From NCBI GenBank assembly GCA_013397845.1, contig VZTG01009131.1, positions 657,854-721,853 of the forward strand: DNA of 64,000 nucleotides, read 5' to 3'. The DNA comes from Melanocharis versteri (taxonomy: Eukaryota > Chordata > Aves > Passeriformes > Melanocharitidae). This document shows, in pieces, positions 24,040 to 36,800 of this stretch. Each line of letters starts with the position of its first letter. Within the stretch, counting starts at the first letter, position 1. The notes under the pieces are model-generated. The model saw only the letters and a program-made list of their open reading frames with translations. It made no database searches and was not told the origin of the DNA. Made by a program: the position numbers and the translations under genes.

Positions 24040-27000
24040 CTGTTGGAATCTCCGCACACCGCCCATAGAGCCTGCGCGCGCCGTCACGCGTTGGCCCCGA
24101 ATGCTTCGGGGTTTTCTTCTTTTTTTTGCAATATTATTTTCCTTAACCAGCATGAACAGGCTTAGTCGTACACGCTGCTGCGCACACGAGTCTCGCGGCA
24201 GCCTCTGCGTGCTGCCTGAGCGCTGCCCACGGCCCGGGTGCGGCCCACGGCTTCCTGCGCGGCGCTCGACACAGGGCTGCGTCCTCATTTCTTACGGAAG
24301 ACCGACTTCATCAGTGACCAGTGTAAAATATTTGTTGCCATCCCACTCTGGCGTTTTCAGTATTGATCCTTATGCTTGAGGCAATATAACTGTAATCCAC
24401 AATTGCCTTGTATTGAGGAACTCCAGACCTCTTTTGAATGCTCAGTAGCACCGCCCTCCCCCGTGGATTCAGAAAGGGAAGATTTCTCCGTAAAAGCTGT
24501 AATTATAGTCTGAAACAAGCCCGCGATACTATTTTTATTTTATCATGAGTAGTCATACTAGAAACCCCAAGAGCAAAGAGAATGAGCTTGTTCTTTCTTC
24601 AACCTTCCTCAGCAGTATGTTGCAAGCAGAGCCTGCGGCCGTGTGCTCGGGGCGGGGGGCGGCGCTGCCGGCGCAGGCCCCGAGGAGCTCCGGGCAGTGA
24701 GGCCTGAGCGGGAAACCTTCCTGAGAACCTCGTGTTGCACTTCAGCGTAACTTAAAACTACAGGTATCCATTAGAGTGGAGAAAATCAGTCCTTAAATAA
24801 GCACACCCTGAAATCTGAGGAACAAGGAAGCTAATCAAACCAATGTAAAATAAACTGACTTGGATACACAATCCCCGAGTTATTGCATCCAGGGCTGAGA
24901 TAGGGAGTGTAATGAATAACCGAGGTGACTCAGGCACCCCGGCAGTGTGTCCTGTGATTCCCAGGAAGCCAGCTGGTGTGCCTGTGGCCAGAGCTCTTGA
25001 GCTGGCCAATGGCTGAATAGCTCCTGCAATGCCGCCCAGAAAAGGAGGTTGCTGGAAGGGTTCAGCAGTTACAGCAAGTACCAAATTGGAGGTATACCAC
25101 CCCAGGCTAACAGACTGTTGTTGAGCCAGAACAATTGTAAACAAACCAAGAATCACTAAGCTGTACAGGAGTCAGAGCAGGTCTGGTCGGATTTGTGAGC
25201 TCTGGGTCTTGCCACAATTGTTCCGCTATGGGCAGAACTCTTCATAGTGCTCCTGGTAAAGGAATGCTAAGTCTGGAAAGTTTGACTCCTCAAAGCCCTG
25301 TACTGCAGAAAAGAAACAGAAAACTTGTTTTTAAGAACTTAGTTGATCTTCAGAATAATAACCTTAAATTTATGCTTGTGCAATTCAAATAAACCACTTC
25401 TAAGTAACTAAGGATCACTGTAAACCTCTTGTAGTTTGTGGACACCTGAGCATGTTCATTTTGGGGTGCAGTGGGTGTGGGTGCCCCACCATTGTGGTCT
25501 GGTAGTGTGGCACCTTGGGACAGCACGGCACTAAATGGCTGCAGACGGTGAAGAACCAGAGAAAAACCATTCTTTTCTGTCACAAGACTGGTTCTGAGAC
25601 TGTAAGAGTGAAGAACTGTGACACTCACATGATTGTTACTTCATCTCATGTTTTCGTTTTAGATAGTTGGTTTATAAAGGTAGATAAAGGCTGGTTCCAT
25701 TCATGCAGGAGGACTGACTAGGGCAACCTTTGGAATTTTTCCAGAAATGTTTCAAAATATTCAGGTCACTTTGGTTTTTTGTTCTGTAAATGTAATCTCA
25801 GTGCAAAGTCCACCTTTGTGTTTGGACAGCAGATGGAGCTACTGCATGAGAAACAGGGCAGCTCACGGGTCATGAACTTACAAAATGCGGTCACAGGCAA
25901 AAACGGCCGATCTGATTAACTTTTTCTGGCGCCTGAACCCGGATCGGTCCTTTGGACTTTCTGTCTTCTGGGGCTGTCTGAAGTCCACTTCTGTTGCAAG
26001 CTGGCTTTCATTTTAGCTCCTCTTCAACTTTATGTTCTTTTTCAAGGAGCAGAAGTTACTTGGAATAGAGTTGTGCTGGTTTTAGTTACTGGCACTCAAA
26101 AGAATTTTTTCTGAGCTCAATGAGGTGTCATTTTGCTAATTTTTAATAGGAGGAGAAACTGTGGTAGGAATACCTTGACATAAGACAGGAAGTGCATCCA
26201 TGGCAGGCCAAAAATACCATCATCATACAGCAGTCATCTATTAATTTAAAAAAATCTAGATGTTATTTATGAAATTGAAGTGGTCTTTGAGGGACTTTTT
26301 ACAATATGAGTTTCAACATTAACTTCTGTTAATGTACTGTAGTGCTATTTACTGTATATCCAATTACTTTTGGTAAGTTTTGAGCTTTGAAATTTATTAA
26401 AATGGCAATTTCCAAATTTGCAGGGCTGCCACAAATATTTGTTGGGAGTACCATCACCTTTCTCTAAGAACAAGTGTAATTAATATGCTTGTTGAAAGAG
26501 GTCAGAGAAGGCTGTCATGCACAGATTACCTAAATGGGACCCTTACACAATCTATACGTTTCAGGGGGGTCATTACAACCCGACTGCTCTAATGATTCAC
26601 CTGTGTAGTGCAGCAAGAGAAAGCACTCTTCAAACTGGCAGGAAAAAATCCTGGGATGCACAAGGTCTGAGGATACTGGAAAGAACTCTTTCAGGGAGGG
26701 TTTCTTTTGGTCATTTACAATTTGATTAATTTTTTAAAATTTATTTGCTTAACATGAAGATAAATGCTCCACATTGTAGGTGCTTCTTTACCTCTGCCTT
26801 TTCCTAAGTGAAGGCTGTAATTGTCATGTGACTATCAGGGTATTGGAGAATTTGTCAGGTTGCTAGCAGGAAGCTGTAAGAACCTCTTCCAATTATAGTT
26901 GTTGTTGGACTAATGCATATTCTGTCCTCTTGAGTATGTTTGGGTCGACAGGAGAAATTCCCAAGGGCAATGCTTTGAGGAGCTGGGGAGACACAATCAA

Positions 27001-30000
27001 TTTTGCCAAATCATCTCTACGGGGGATTATAACGTTAATTCCATGTAGTTCTATTAACAGATCAGGCGCTGCAAAGCCATTTACTTCAAGAGTGCTCCCT
27101 AATAGTGCCAGACATGAGCAGTCATATGGCATCTCTCTGGGCACTGCAACAGGACATTTGGAGAAGTCCCAGCTAGTGCCTCTTGCCAAAAGTGGAGTGC
27201 ATTTGACTTACAGAGAGGTGGGAGTCTGTTTCAAGACAATTTCAATGTTTTCTGTTGTTAATTTGATCTGTTTTTTTCATCTTTTTTTTTCAGAAATCCA
27301 TAAGACTTGTGTCAAACAACCTTCAAAAATATCAAAAGTGACATCTTTCACTATATTTTAAAATTCTATTCTTAAAAAGTCCCCTTTTTTGTTTTTCTTA
27401 AAAATAATGTTTTTCAGTTTACTTAAGAGCCAAAGCAGTCTTACAGACTACAGTCTTGAGTTAATAATTATCAAAGACAAAGTTGACAGTGCAAAATTTT
27501 GTTCTTGTCTTACATTTTGAAATCTGGGTGTAACCATTGGGGCTTTTTTTTTTTAAATTAACATTAAGCCACTGAATATTTACAATCGAGTTGTTCCTTT
27601 GCAGCTTTGCAGGTGACACTGTAATTCAGCTCCTCTTATGCAGTTCAGGAGAAAAAGTGTATCTGTGGCCTAGTGATTTAATCCTAAACACCTGGAATTT
27701 TATTCCAGCTGTGAAACTACTATGCTGGGTGACTGTGTGCAGTCTGATGCTTTTTCCTTTCTGTAAAACATGGACAGCAGATGCTTTCTTATTCCATGTG
27801 GTGTTATGCAAGCCAGTCATCTGCAAGGGAACTTAAAAAATTGAGATTAAACTTCCTCTGGAAATTCTTTATTATTATGTATTTTGCTTGTCACTTCACA
27901 TCTCTCAAAAGTGAATGGCAAAAGGTAGCAAAACCTACACAGATGACTCAGCTCCTTTTCACCAAGTTTCCCTTCTCCTGTGAACAGGGTTACTGAACAC
28001 TCTTGGGTGATAGAGTTCTCCTGTCCCCTTCTTACTCAGTTGCTTCCTCAGCTCAGTTACTTGGTTCTTTGTTTTGTAAGAACAAAGCAATCATATTGTC
28101 CAAGTTATCTTGAGAGACTGATTTGTGCTGCTTTTGCAGCACAGCATGTTTTTCATTAGAAACCCAACAGCAAGTATACAGATCTGGGCTCAGGACTTCC
28201 GAAATAATTGAGAGGAATAGGAATGTTTCTCTAGTGTATGTGCTAAGGTACAGTACTTTGAGATTATTAATATATTAATTTTACTCATCATCAAGTATGC
28301 AGGTTAAAAAAAGGAATTTGAATGTACAATTAGAAGGTAATGAACCTGAAACAATTAACCCCCCTTACCTTCTCCTGCACTGTTTAAATGCAGTGTTTGT
28401 TTTCTGTCCTCACCCATGTGCTCTGGGAACAATGTGTGGTGTTTAAGCAGTGGTGCAGTGCGGTCATCAGGTTCAGTGCAGAAATGTTTTGTAAGTGAAA
28501 ACATTGGGTTAACTTCTGCTTTCATTTGGGTCATTCTGATTTGGAACTGAAAAGGGGAGGTTTTTTTCAAGGCTATAATGTTAGTAAGAACATACTTTGG
28601 CCTGGAGTGCTTCGCTTTTTGTAATGGACAGAGTTGGCATGATGCTCATGTTAACAGAGAAAAATGGTAATTTTTGCCAGCTTTTCTTTTGAAGATGTCC
28701 CTGGTTAATAAATGCAGGCCTTAAGTGTTGTCATTACCTTTCTTTCAGAGGAAAAAATGCTTTTACTCTGTATTGAATGATACCTTTTCTGATTAGGGGT
28801 AGGAAGAGAAATGGCTGCAGACTCTTGTCTCTTTGATGAGGGATGTTAGTGTCATGGGGTTCACTGCTCTTTAAATTTCCCACAGTGTGGCATTAGTACT
28901 GTGTGGACTATTTTTCTTGACAGCTGAAAGTTATTGTGAGGTCACAGTGTCCTATCACTGCTTGGATCATCACTGGGTACTAGATGTGTCCCTAAGGTTG
29001 GATGTGTGTAGTCAGTGCCATTTCTGGAAGGATCTTGCCAAGCATGTTCTAAAGGGATGAAAAGCTTTCATTCTTGATTAAATTTTGCTTCTCACTCAGT
29101 TATGAATACGAGTTACTGACTCAGTATTCCATCTAATACTGACTGATGTAATCACAGAAACAATTCTATTTTAAAATCATGTCCTTTTGTCACTATTGTA
29201 ATTATAAGTATTGCACAGGCTGAAAATCTACCCCTGAATTATAAATACACTCTTCTTCTGACCCCAGCAAGTTTTTACTAAATCTGTTCAAATGTATGTT
29301 GATTTTACCATACTGGAAATTTTCAGAAGAATTATCCCTCTGTGGATTTTCAAACCAGTAAATGTGGATTGTATTTTAAAGGTTTAATTGTAAATTTGTT
29401 TTATCTGCTTGAATATTCACTTAATGGAACTAGATCAGAATTCATGAATTTGATTTTTGTAGCTAAGGTCATTGTGCAATATGAGGTAATGGACTGGATG
29501 GAAGAATTCCCAAATTCTAACCCTGAGTTTGTCTTGGCCCTGCAGCATGGCAAGCCATTCACATTCACATTTTCTTGTAGGTAAAGTGAGGGTGATATCC
29601 AGCTCAGTGTTCTGCAGGATTTTAGCTCCATAGTATTTCTATGGAATTGACAACTCTTCAATCATTATCCATAGCCTTTTAACTGTTTGAGCACATTCTT
29701 CACCTTTCTCACTCCTATTCTTTTACTCCAAGTGTGAAGGAAGTGTGACTGAGCATCAGACCCTGCACAGGCACCGTTGTGCAGAGAAGATGCTCAGCAC
29801 CTCTTGGTTCAAACACACAGCAGACAGGGAAGGTCATCAAGCACCGCTGCTACAAAGGAGTTACCTGTGGCTTCTCCGTCTCCTTTGAACAAAAATATGT
29901 CACTAACAGGACATCACTGCTGTCTTAGGCCTCTTGTATCCCTGCATGCTATCTGCCAAAAGGGAAACAAATCTCTTCCAATTTCACAAGTTACAGAAAC

Positions 30001-30150
30001 ATCAGAGTGACTTCTTGTGAAAATGAGCATTCTCTTATACACAGGTAGAAATCTGAAATTATTTTTATAGTAAGAGAAGACCTCAGGGCTTTTTTCTGAT
30101 ATAATTGCTACTAGAGTGTAGATCAGGGATGCACAGGAGCTAAGGACCTA
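24040..30150. other. Gene-poor sequence downstream of the tRNA
   Basis: CpG-rich shore to ~24.72 kb, then AT-rich sequence. A 132-codon open frame on the minus strand (24758-25156) is hydrophobic but resembles no family I know. A possible retroviral dUTPase-like relic lies at 26.9-27.2 kb and is listed separately. No exon with a recognisable protein match is seen. Confidence 0.45.
26893..27230 (-). pseudogene. Possible endogenous-retrovirus dUTPase-like relic
   Basis: A minus-strand open stretch of ~98 codons contains, in order, a segment VAVPREMPYDC, a segment LALLGSTLEVNGF and the end INVIIPRRDDLAKLI. These resemble, loosely, the substrate-binding and C-terminal motifs of dUTPase domains carried by some retroviruses (consensus ending G-D-R-I-A-Q-L-I). 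The key Asp/Gly of the GVID-D-Y motif are not preserved. A stop lies just upstream and no long terminal repeats or pol frames are recognisable around it. If real, it is an isolated, decayed relic. Confidence 0.3.
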
Positions 30151-30164
30151 ACTGAGGAAAAGGA

Positions 30165-30870
30165 GCTGTGACAGGAGGTCAGCAGGCTTTCTACTTTCGG
30201 GAAGAAAGGAGAGATCAACAGAAATCAGATGGAGAGCATTGTTACTTTTGGCAAAAGAAGAGAAGGCTCCCTCTCTGCCTGCAGAAGTGCAATCATAGAA
30301 CAAATGTGGTGCCCTGGGAAGAGATGAGGATGAACAAGGACCATTGGGGGAGGCATCGAAGCCAGCTGAACCTCAGCCAAACATCAACAAGAGTAAAAGA
30401 CAGCTGATAGGTATTGGAGATTCCCATCTGTAGGGAGTGGAAAGATTCATCTGCTATCCTGATGTGATGTTTTGGGATGTTCGCTGAGTGCCGGGATCCA
30501 GGATACTACAGAGGGACTGTCAGGGCTTGTCTGGTTCTTAGAATTTTGCTCTTTGCTGAGCATCTGCGTGAGCACCAAGGACATATAAGGAGGGACCGTG
30601 AAGCTGTGGGGCTGAGAGTGAAGGTTACAAGGGCCCAGGTCCTTGCAGTGAACGGAAGAGGCTGGGATGGGAAAGAAGACATCCTGAGGAAGGGTTATTG
30701 TAATCTAAAGAGAAGTGGTGATGCAGGGTCAGTGAAGAGGTGTCCTTAAGATGCGGGGAGGATCTCGCTCTTCATCTGTGAAAGCAGCGGAGCTGGGGGC
30801 CTGTCCTAAGTGCCAGTACATAAATGCTTGCAGTATGGAAAAGACCAGAAGGAATTTGAAGTTTGTGCAC
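30165..30870 (+). mobile_element. CR1-type LINE ORF1 relic (GDSL esterase-like region)
   Basis: Translated on the + strand, the segment at ~30385-30530 reads KSKRQLIGIGDSHL, stop, GVERFICYPD, then VPGSRI. This follows the CR1 ORF1 pattern (K/R-R-...-VIGDSLLRGTE-x-x-ICRPD-...-PGARI), in which the GDS is the esterase nucleophile motif. In another frame, 30572-30690 reads IRRDREAVGLRVKVTRAQVL, like the following IKRDFRALG...GAQVV part. At least three in-frame stops and a frame change show it is dead. The boundaries are approximate. Confidence 0.62.
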
Positions 30871-33800
30871 AGTTGGAAAACTAAGATGTCATTAGAAATA
30901 GAATAGCAATTACCTGAAACGTATATTTATTACTTTCTTAGTAATTTCTAACCTTTTAAAATTCAAATTGATGCTATCAAATCGTTTTACAAAAGAAGAT
31001 TGATTGCAGAACTACAATTGTAGGTAGACTGACTCATGATTAAGTGACTTGGTCAAGTATGTCTGCCAGTCCCTAGCAGAGCCAGGTCAGCTCTGACTTA
31101 ACTATCTGGAGTTCAACTCCAACCTTCTTTTTCTTATTTTCCATCCATAAAATTGTATAATGAGTGTGATAATGTAATGCAGTTAGACTACTATTTTCAG
31201 CACAGTAGATCTACCAAATTTATTGCCCCTTGCAATAGACTATGCTCATTATTTGACCCAGATTTACCATCTTGTACTGGCCAAGTTAAAGTCTGGCTAA
31301 TTCATAGTACAGCTGGAAGACCTAATTTACCATGTGTTGAAGATAATAGATGTATGAAAGGAAGGTGAAAACAGTGAAGTTCATACACCAAGTACGTTAA
31401 AATTTGTTCTTGTCATCTGTTAAAATGACTACATAAATAGGCAGCTGCATCTTATACTGGTATGCTCTAATATAGAATATTAGTTTGATCAGTGCTTCAA
31501 GACTGACAAATGTAGAAAAAAATATGCTTTGTATCTGTAAACACAGTAAATTTGTTTTGGAAGTCATTTAGATATGGTGTAAGTGAATGCCATGTTGCAA
31601 TCTTGACCTTAATTCAAAAACAGAACACTGAACTCAGATTCTGCCTTTTCGTAATCTATCAGTACAACTTTTTCTCTGTTTTAACAGCCATAGTGGAAGC
31701 ACATTGAACTAGCAAGTGATTTTTATGGCTAATCCTTGCATAGTCTTTGCTCCATATTCTCCTTCCAATTTTTGTCTCATAAAACCAGTCATTGAAGTTA
31801 ATGCAACTTATCACCCAGCAGAAGTTACAGTATGAAGAAACAAAAAGCTGCACATCAAAGGGTCTTCTGTGCAGACAGAGCAGACAAAAGGCTTCTTTGT
31901 GATGAATGTGCAGAGTTAGCTCTGCCACTCTAAATCAGCAGTGAATTTTCTTCAATTCTAGCATTGAAGTAAAAGAATGTCCTTTGTTCTTGTAGGGGGT
32001 TTCCTTTCATTTCCAAACTGCTGGCAGGCAGTAAGCATTGACTTAACACAAAAAATTAATTTCCTGTGTTCAGAATTGTGCTATACTTTTATAGAGGTGT
32101 ATCTTGGTTTATTTAAATCAGTAATAAGTACCAGTCATTTCTTCAGCGAAGTGAAACAAACAGCTTCCACAGTCAGTGATATCTGGAAATCATAGGAATC
32201 ACTCATAACAAGACCCCTTTTTTTTGCCACACCCTCCATGGAGATAATGTTGTTGTTGTTATTGCAATATATGACTGTAGTTAATTTTGTAAATATCTGA
32301 GTTTGCAATCACTAGGGTTTGGAATCTAGGAAAATAGTATGAAAGAGCCAAAAGAAATGCCGTCATCGTTCCCATCCAAAATTACAGCGATTAGGGTAGA
32401 CATTTACACCCAGACAGAGGGTCAGGGACATTTCAATCAGGTTTCAATACAAGTGGCCTTTATTCCATAGACTTGCTACAAAATTATCACTTGCTTTTGT
32501 TAGTGCTGTGATGACAAGATATTCTTTTGAGTGTCTAAAAAGGGGAGGATGGCTTCTAAATTTACCTTCAAGGACTAATCCTATTCACAGGTAGTCTGGA
32601 AGGGAAAGAGGCCCTTTAATATTAATTGCTATGTAATTGGTATTAGTTACATAGAGACCTTGTGCTTTTTGACTGAAAGATTTGCCCCTTGTTTGACAGC
32701 AAAGCAGTTACCTACTAGAGATAGTTGTGTGTTTTATGTTACTAATAAGAATGAGTGAATTAGCATTTGGTGAAAGTGTGAGAAATTGTCTCTAGGCAGG
32801 CTGGACGAGTAACTTTCACAATGGGTTAAAATGGAATAGTGGAATCTGGTAGAGAAGTTGCTTTAGAATCCTTAGAAAATCTGAGAGAATAAGTGATAAA
32901 AAGAAGGGGCAAAGGGGAAACATAAAGACCTGGACTATAGAGAAGGAGAGTAATGTTGATGGTGCTAATAAAACTTTGGTAGGGGTTGGCTTTGGGTAGA
33001 GACTGTTTTTCAGGGTCTTTACTCCTGCAGCACAGAATGGGTTTAGAGCATGCAGCTAATCCATGGTAGAACATGATGAAATCAGTCCCTAAGCTGTATT
33101 AATTTCCTTCTTAATAAAATTAGAAATTCAGATTATTTTGCTGTCTCTGTGCTGGCAGAGCTTGTGTGACATACATCCGACATGGGAATTTACACCTGCA
33201 AGCCATATATAGTTTAACTTTAATATACTTTCATACATGGCAGAATCATTAGTTTTCAACTCATGGATTTTAACACTCCTGGTGTGATACCTCTCTTTCT
33301 TTGAATTATATCTGAAAGCAATTTAGTGACCTGTTGATTTGCATCAGGAGATACTGGTTTGTTATGGTCCCAATAAGGAAGATAAGACTATGAAGTATTG
33401 CTTAAAATACCATTTGTTGTGGCTAACACTGTAAAGGAAAAGGATAGTGTAGGTAGTTTTATTTCCTGCCAGATGCTGAGTTGTATAGTACTGACCAGGT
33501 CTCAAATCAGAGCTCAGCACACTGGGCAGATCCTGTCCAGGGAAAGGTCACCTGACATTTTGGTCTTTTGAGCTCTTGCAGGATTTTCTTAAAACAATTA
33601 TACTTCTCATGTCTACTGTCAAACAGAAAGCCAATTCCCTGAAGAACTGTTTGTTACACTTTTAGATAAAGACAAGGACGCAGAGTCAGTGTAATGAGCG
33701 GTATGGAGTGAGAGCTACCTGTGGGCTCCTCTCCTCCAGCTGGCTGTGTCCTGCAGCCACGGCAGGTGTGCTGCACAGCACGGGCCTGGCCACCACACTC

Positions 33801-36800
33801 TGCAGCAGCACAGCACTGGCCTGGGCCGCTGATGGCCATCACTGATTCCTCAGTACAGGCATCTTCCGCCCAGCAGCAGTACACCTGGGAGGAAAGAATC
33901 CTTGGATAAAGAGCTGCAAAGTGATGCAGTCACACTTCTAGGTTTTGAGAGCATCGGTGTTTTCAGGGCAGATATACAGCCTGGGTGGGTGGGGATTGAT
34001 CCTAACAGGAACTTCTAAGTAACATCCATGTCATCATCATCATCATCAATAATAATGATACATTATAAAACATAATGTGATGCCTGGAATAGATAATTTT
34101 ACCTCTCCCTGTTAGTCTGTTGAACTCTGGACTGATGGAGGGTGTTTTGAGCTTGTGCATAGTTTTACATTGACATAAATGAATTAATTTTTGGGGGGGT
34201 GGGGAGGTGGTGTTTGGATTTTCTTCTTTCTTCCAGTTTTAAGTAAACCTTTTAAAAATAATTTTTTAATAAGAAATATTTTTTAAGAAGTAGCCTGCAA
34301 AACTCTCAGCTGAAAGTAGGGACTTCTGTATTTCATAATGGCTCATTGACAAATAGATGTCACATTTTTCACCTAGTAGAAAAGTAAAAGTAATAATTAA
34401 AGTGTGAAAAAGTTTACTCAGCACAGTATTCAGCTTGTCCTTAGTTTAGGGGGAAAAAAATCCAACCTCACTGCTCAGTTATCGTCACTGTGATTCATCA
34501 GCTGCTGTCTCCTGGGCAGGTCTGACTGCTGATTGGGCACGGGACTTCTCAAGGTGTGTCTTTTGTCAAGAAGCTTTTGCATTTGAGGAGCATACAGTAG
34601 ACCATGATAGCCTCCTGCTATGGTAAGAACTGTTGTATGTCTATTTATTAATCTGTACGGTTTTACTGTTAGAAGCAGTGCGTGGTTGTTAGTAACAAAT
34701 AATTACGTGTGTTAGCAGATGTTTCCAAACCAACTTTTTGTGGGTTTAAAATCTGGAAAGATTTTAATCTTGGATGTTAATTGTGGCAGCTATTGCTCAG
34801 CATGCTAGTAGCGATTTTTAAAACTCTGAATTAAAGTAACTGTGAATATATAAGAGGGAGGGGTATTGTCAAATCCAAAAAGAATTAGATTAAAATTAGA
34901 TTAAAATATATTTTGTAATGTTGTAATACTTTGAGAGAGAAATGTTTATAAGATTTTAGATGGTCTATATTTTTTATAAAAATTGTATGTGTCAACCATT
35001 TGCAAGTTAAGTAATACAAGGAAACTTTCTTCTCATGTTGTGTTATGTTCAGGACAATTTTATTTTTTCAGAGATATGAATTGGCTTTATAATTTTTTTG
35101 TGAATTTATCAGTCCACATTATTTGGAAGATAAAATTAATCTGATTTTAACATATCCTTTCAGTTGACTTTGAAAAATAAGGGAGAATCCTGAGGAAAAA
35201 TACAGGAATATATTAGAAACATTTTTGGTTTGTAATTGATAGGTTTATGTCAGCTTTACTATCAAATAAAAAGATGTAATCACAGGGATTGAAAAGGTTT
35301 GAAACGTGCTACATAGACAAGTTTGCATGTAAATGTCCGTGGTCTAATACTGTTGGAGGATAGCAGAAAGGGCTTAGGAAAACAGCAGCTGTAATACCCA
35401 GCGGTGTAATGTCTGCTCTCCTTCACAGCAGCGCTGCTCAGAGCTCAGGGCACATGACTGTACTTGTTTCGGCTCTTGGAAAAATGTTGCAGTCATGGCA
35501 CAAGCACCAACTTCTTTGTGAGGGATGATAACAGTGAGCCATAGTAAAAGGAGGGTTTCATTTTAATATTACAGAAGAAAAACTTATTTTTAGGATAATA
35601 CATAACTGAAAACAAAGAACCTTTTCTGGATAAATGATTTAAAGAGATATTTAAGAAGTAACTCTTTCACCAAACTATCAAAACCACTAGGGTTCTCTAG
35701 ATATTCAGACAGAAGTTTCTTGCTGTTGAATTATATGGATTGGGTTCTAGTGCTTCTGCATATTTCTTGGTTTTAAAAGACTAATTTTGTGCTTTAGAAT
35801 AGTAGGATTCTTTGTTTATCTGCATGAGGAGTGTCTTCACAGTTAGTAATGCTACAGAGTGGGTTTTTTCTCAGAATTTTAACTCTTAACACCAGTCAAC
35901 ACAAGAGGGTGCCGAAATGCTGGTAAAGTAGTGTTATATACATAATATACTTTTTCTAGACATGGTCGTTTTGATCTCTCCCAGCCTTTTCTTGTTTGCA
36001 TATTCACCTCTGTGATACTGTAATATCAGAATACTCCTCTTTCGAGGTGTTCTTATAACGACACCAAAGACATTCTTCTCACCAGTAGCTGGCACCATCA
36101 AAGAAAGATTTTTCAATATGCAAATAAACCTAGCTACAACAGCAATTTATGTAATTTATGTCATGTTCTTGTCTTGCTTGTGCTGGCTTTAGTTCTATGT
36201 GCAGGGGTCAGAAACTGGTTTCTGTTTCTATGTGCTATGCTATCAGCAAAGGAGGAAGACACTAAGAACTTTGAAATGCATTAATCATTCATGGGCAAGA
36301 CCCTCATGGTGCAATTAATTTAACCATTCCCTTATTTATGTGATGTTTTTGTCTGGGCTGAAGCTTTAAGGATCCATGTGTGTCCTACCCTTCAAGCTCA
36401 TTCCCTCAAAGTCTTGCAGCCAGTGTGCTGCAATGCAAGAAGAACCAAAGTTCAAGTACTATTGATAGAGGCAGTTGCACTTCATGAGCTTAGAAATATG
36501 ATTTCAAGAAATGAGATGTCGTGCCTTTGTTGTTTGGATGGCAAAAATATAAGACACTCTGAATTACATATTTTTAGGTGGGTTTTGCTTTCAAAAGATA
36601 AAGCATGCCATACCTTACAGTCCCTACTGTTGAATCACCACACCGTATTTCTAGAGTTGGGTGTAGTTCATCAACCAGCTAGAGAAAGATACATGTATCT
36701 GGCTAAAGAATACTCTCAGTATTTGTCAGATTGGAGTCCAGGAAAATCACTCAGCAGTTTACAATCATTGTAATGGTGGACCAGATTAGTGAATGTCTGC

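Larger units (their letters stand above)
23330..24290. promoter_or_regulatory. CpG-rich island, probable promoter region of the next + strand gene (expected BCAR3)
   Basis: GC and CpG content rise abruptly at ~23.33 kb and stay high to ~24.29 kb, with another short GC peak at 24.64-24.71 kb. By gene order the next + strand gene should be BCAR3, so this is the best candidate for its promoter. The island also contains the minisatellite and the tRNA gene listed separately. A TATA box was not recognised. Confidence 0.5.

Noticed and set aside
24000..25000. Searched by eye for a miR-760 hairpin, which in human lies close to the tRNA-Arg gene.
   Set aside because: No sequence matching the expected mature arm was found on either strand in this interval.
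24758..25156. Hydrophobic 132-codon minus-strand open frame.
   Set aside because: No recognisable family, no splice context, and its methionine has no supporting signals. It is likely fortuitous.
25927..25945. TGGCGCCTGAACCCGGATC resembles a retroviral lysine-tRNA primer-binding site.
   Set aside because: It is not preceded by a CA-ending LTR edge, no LTR structure is visible on the left, and the match is partial.
36378..36773. 131-codon + strand open frame.
   Set aside because: No recognisable domain or flanking exon structure. A length like this is expected by chance in a 64-kb window.
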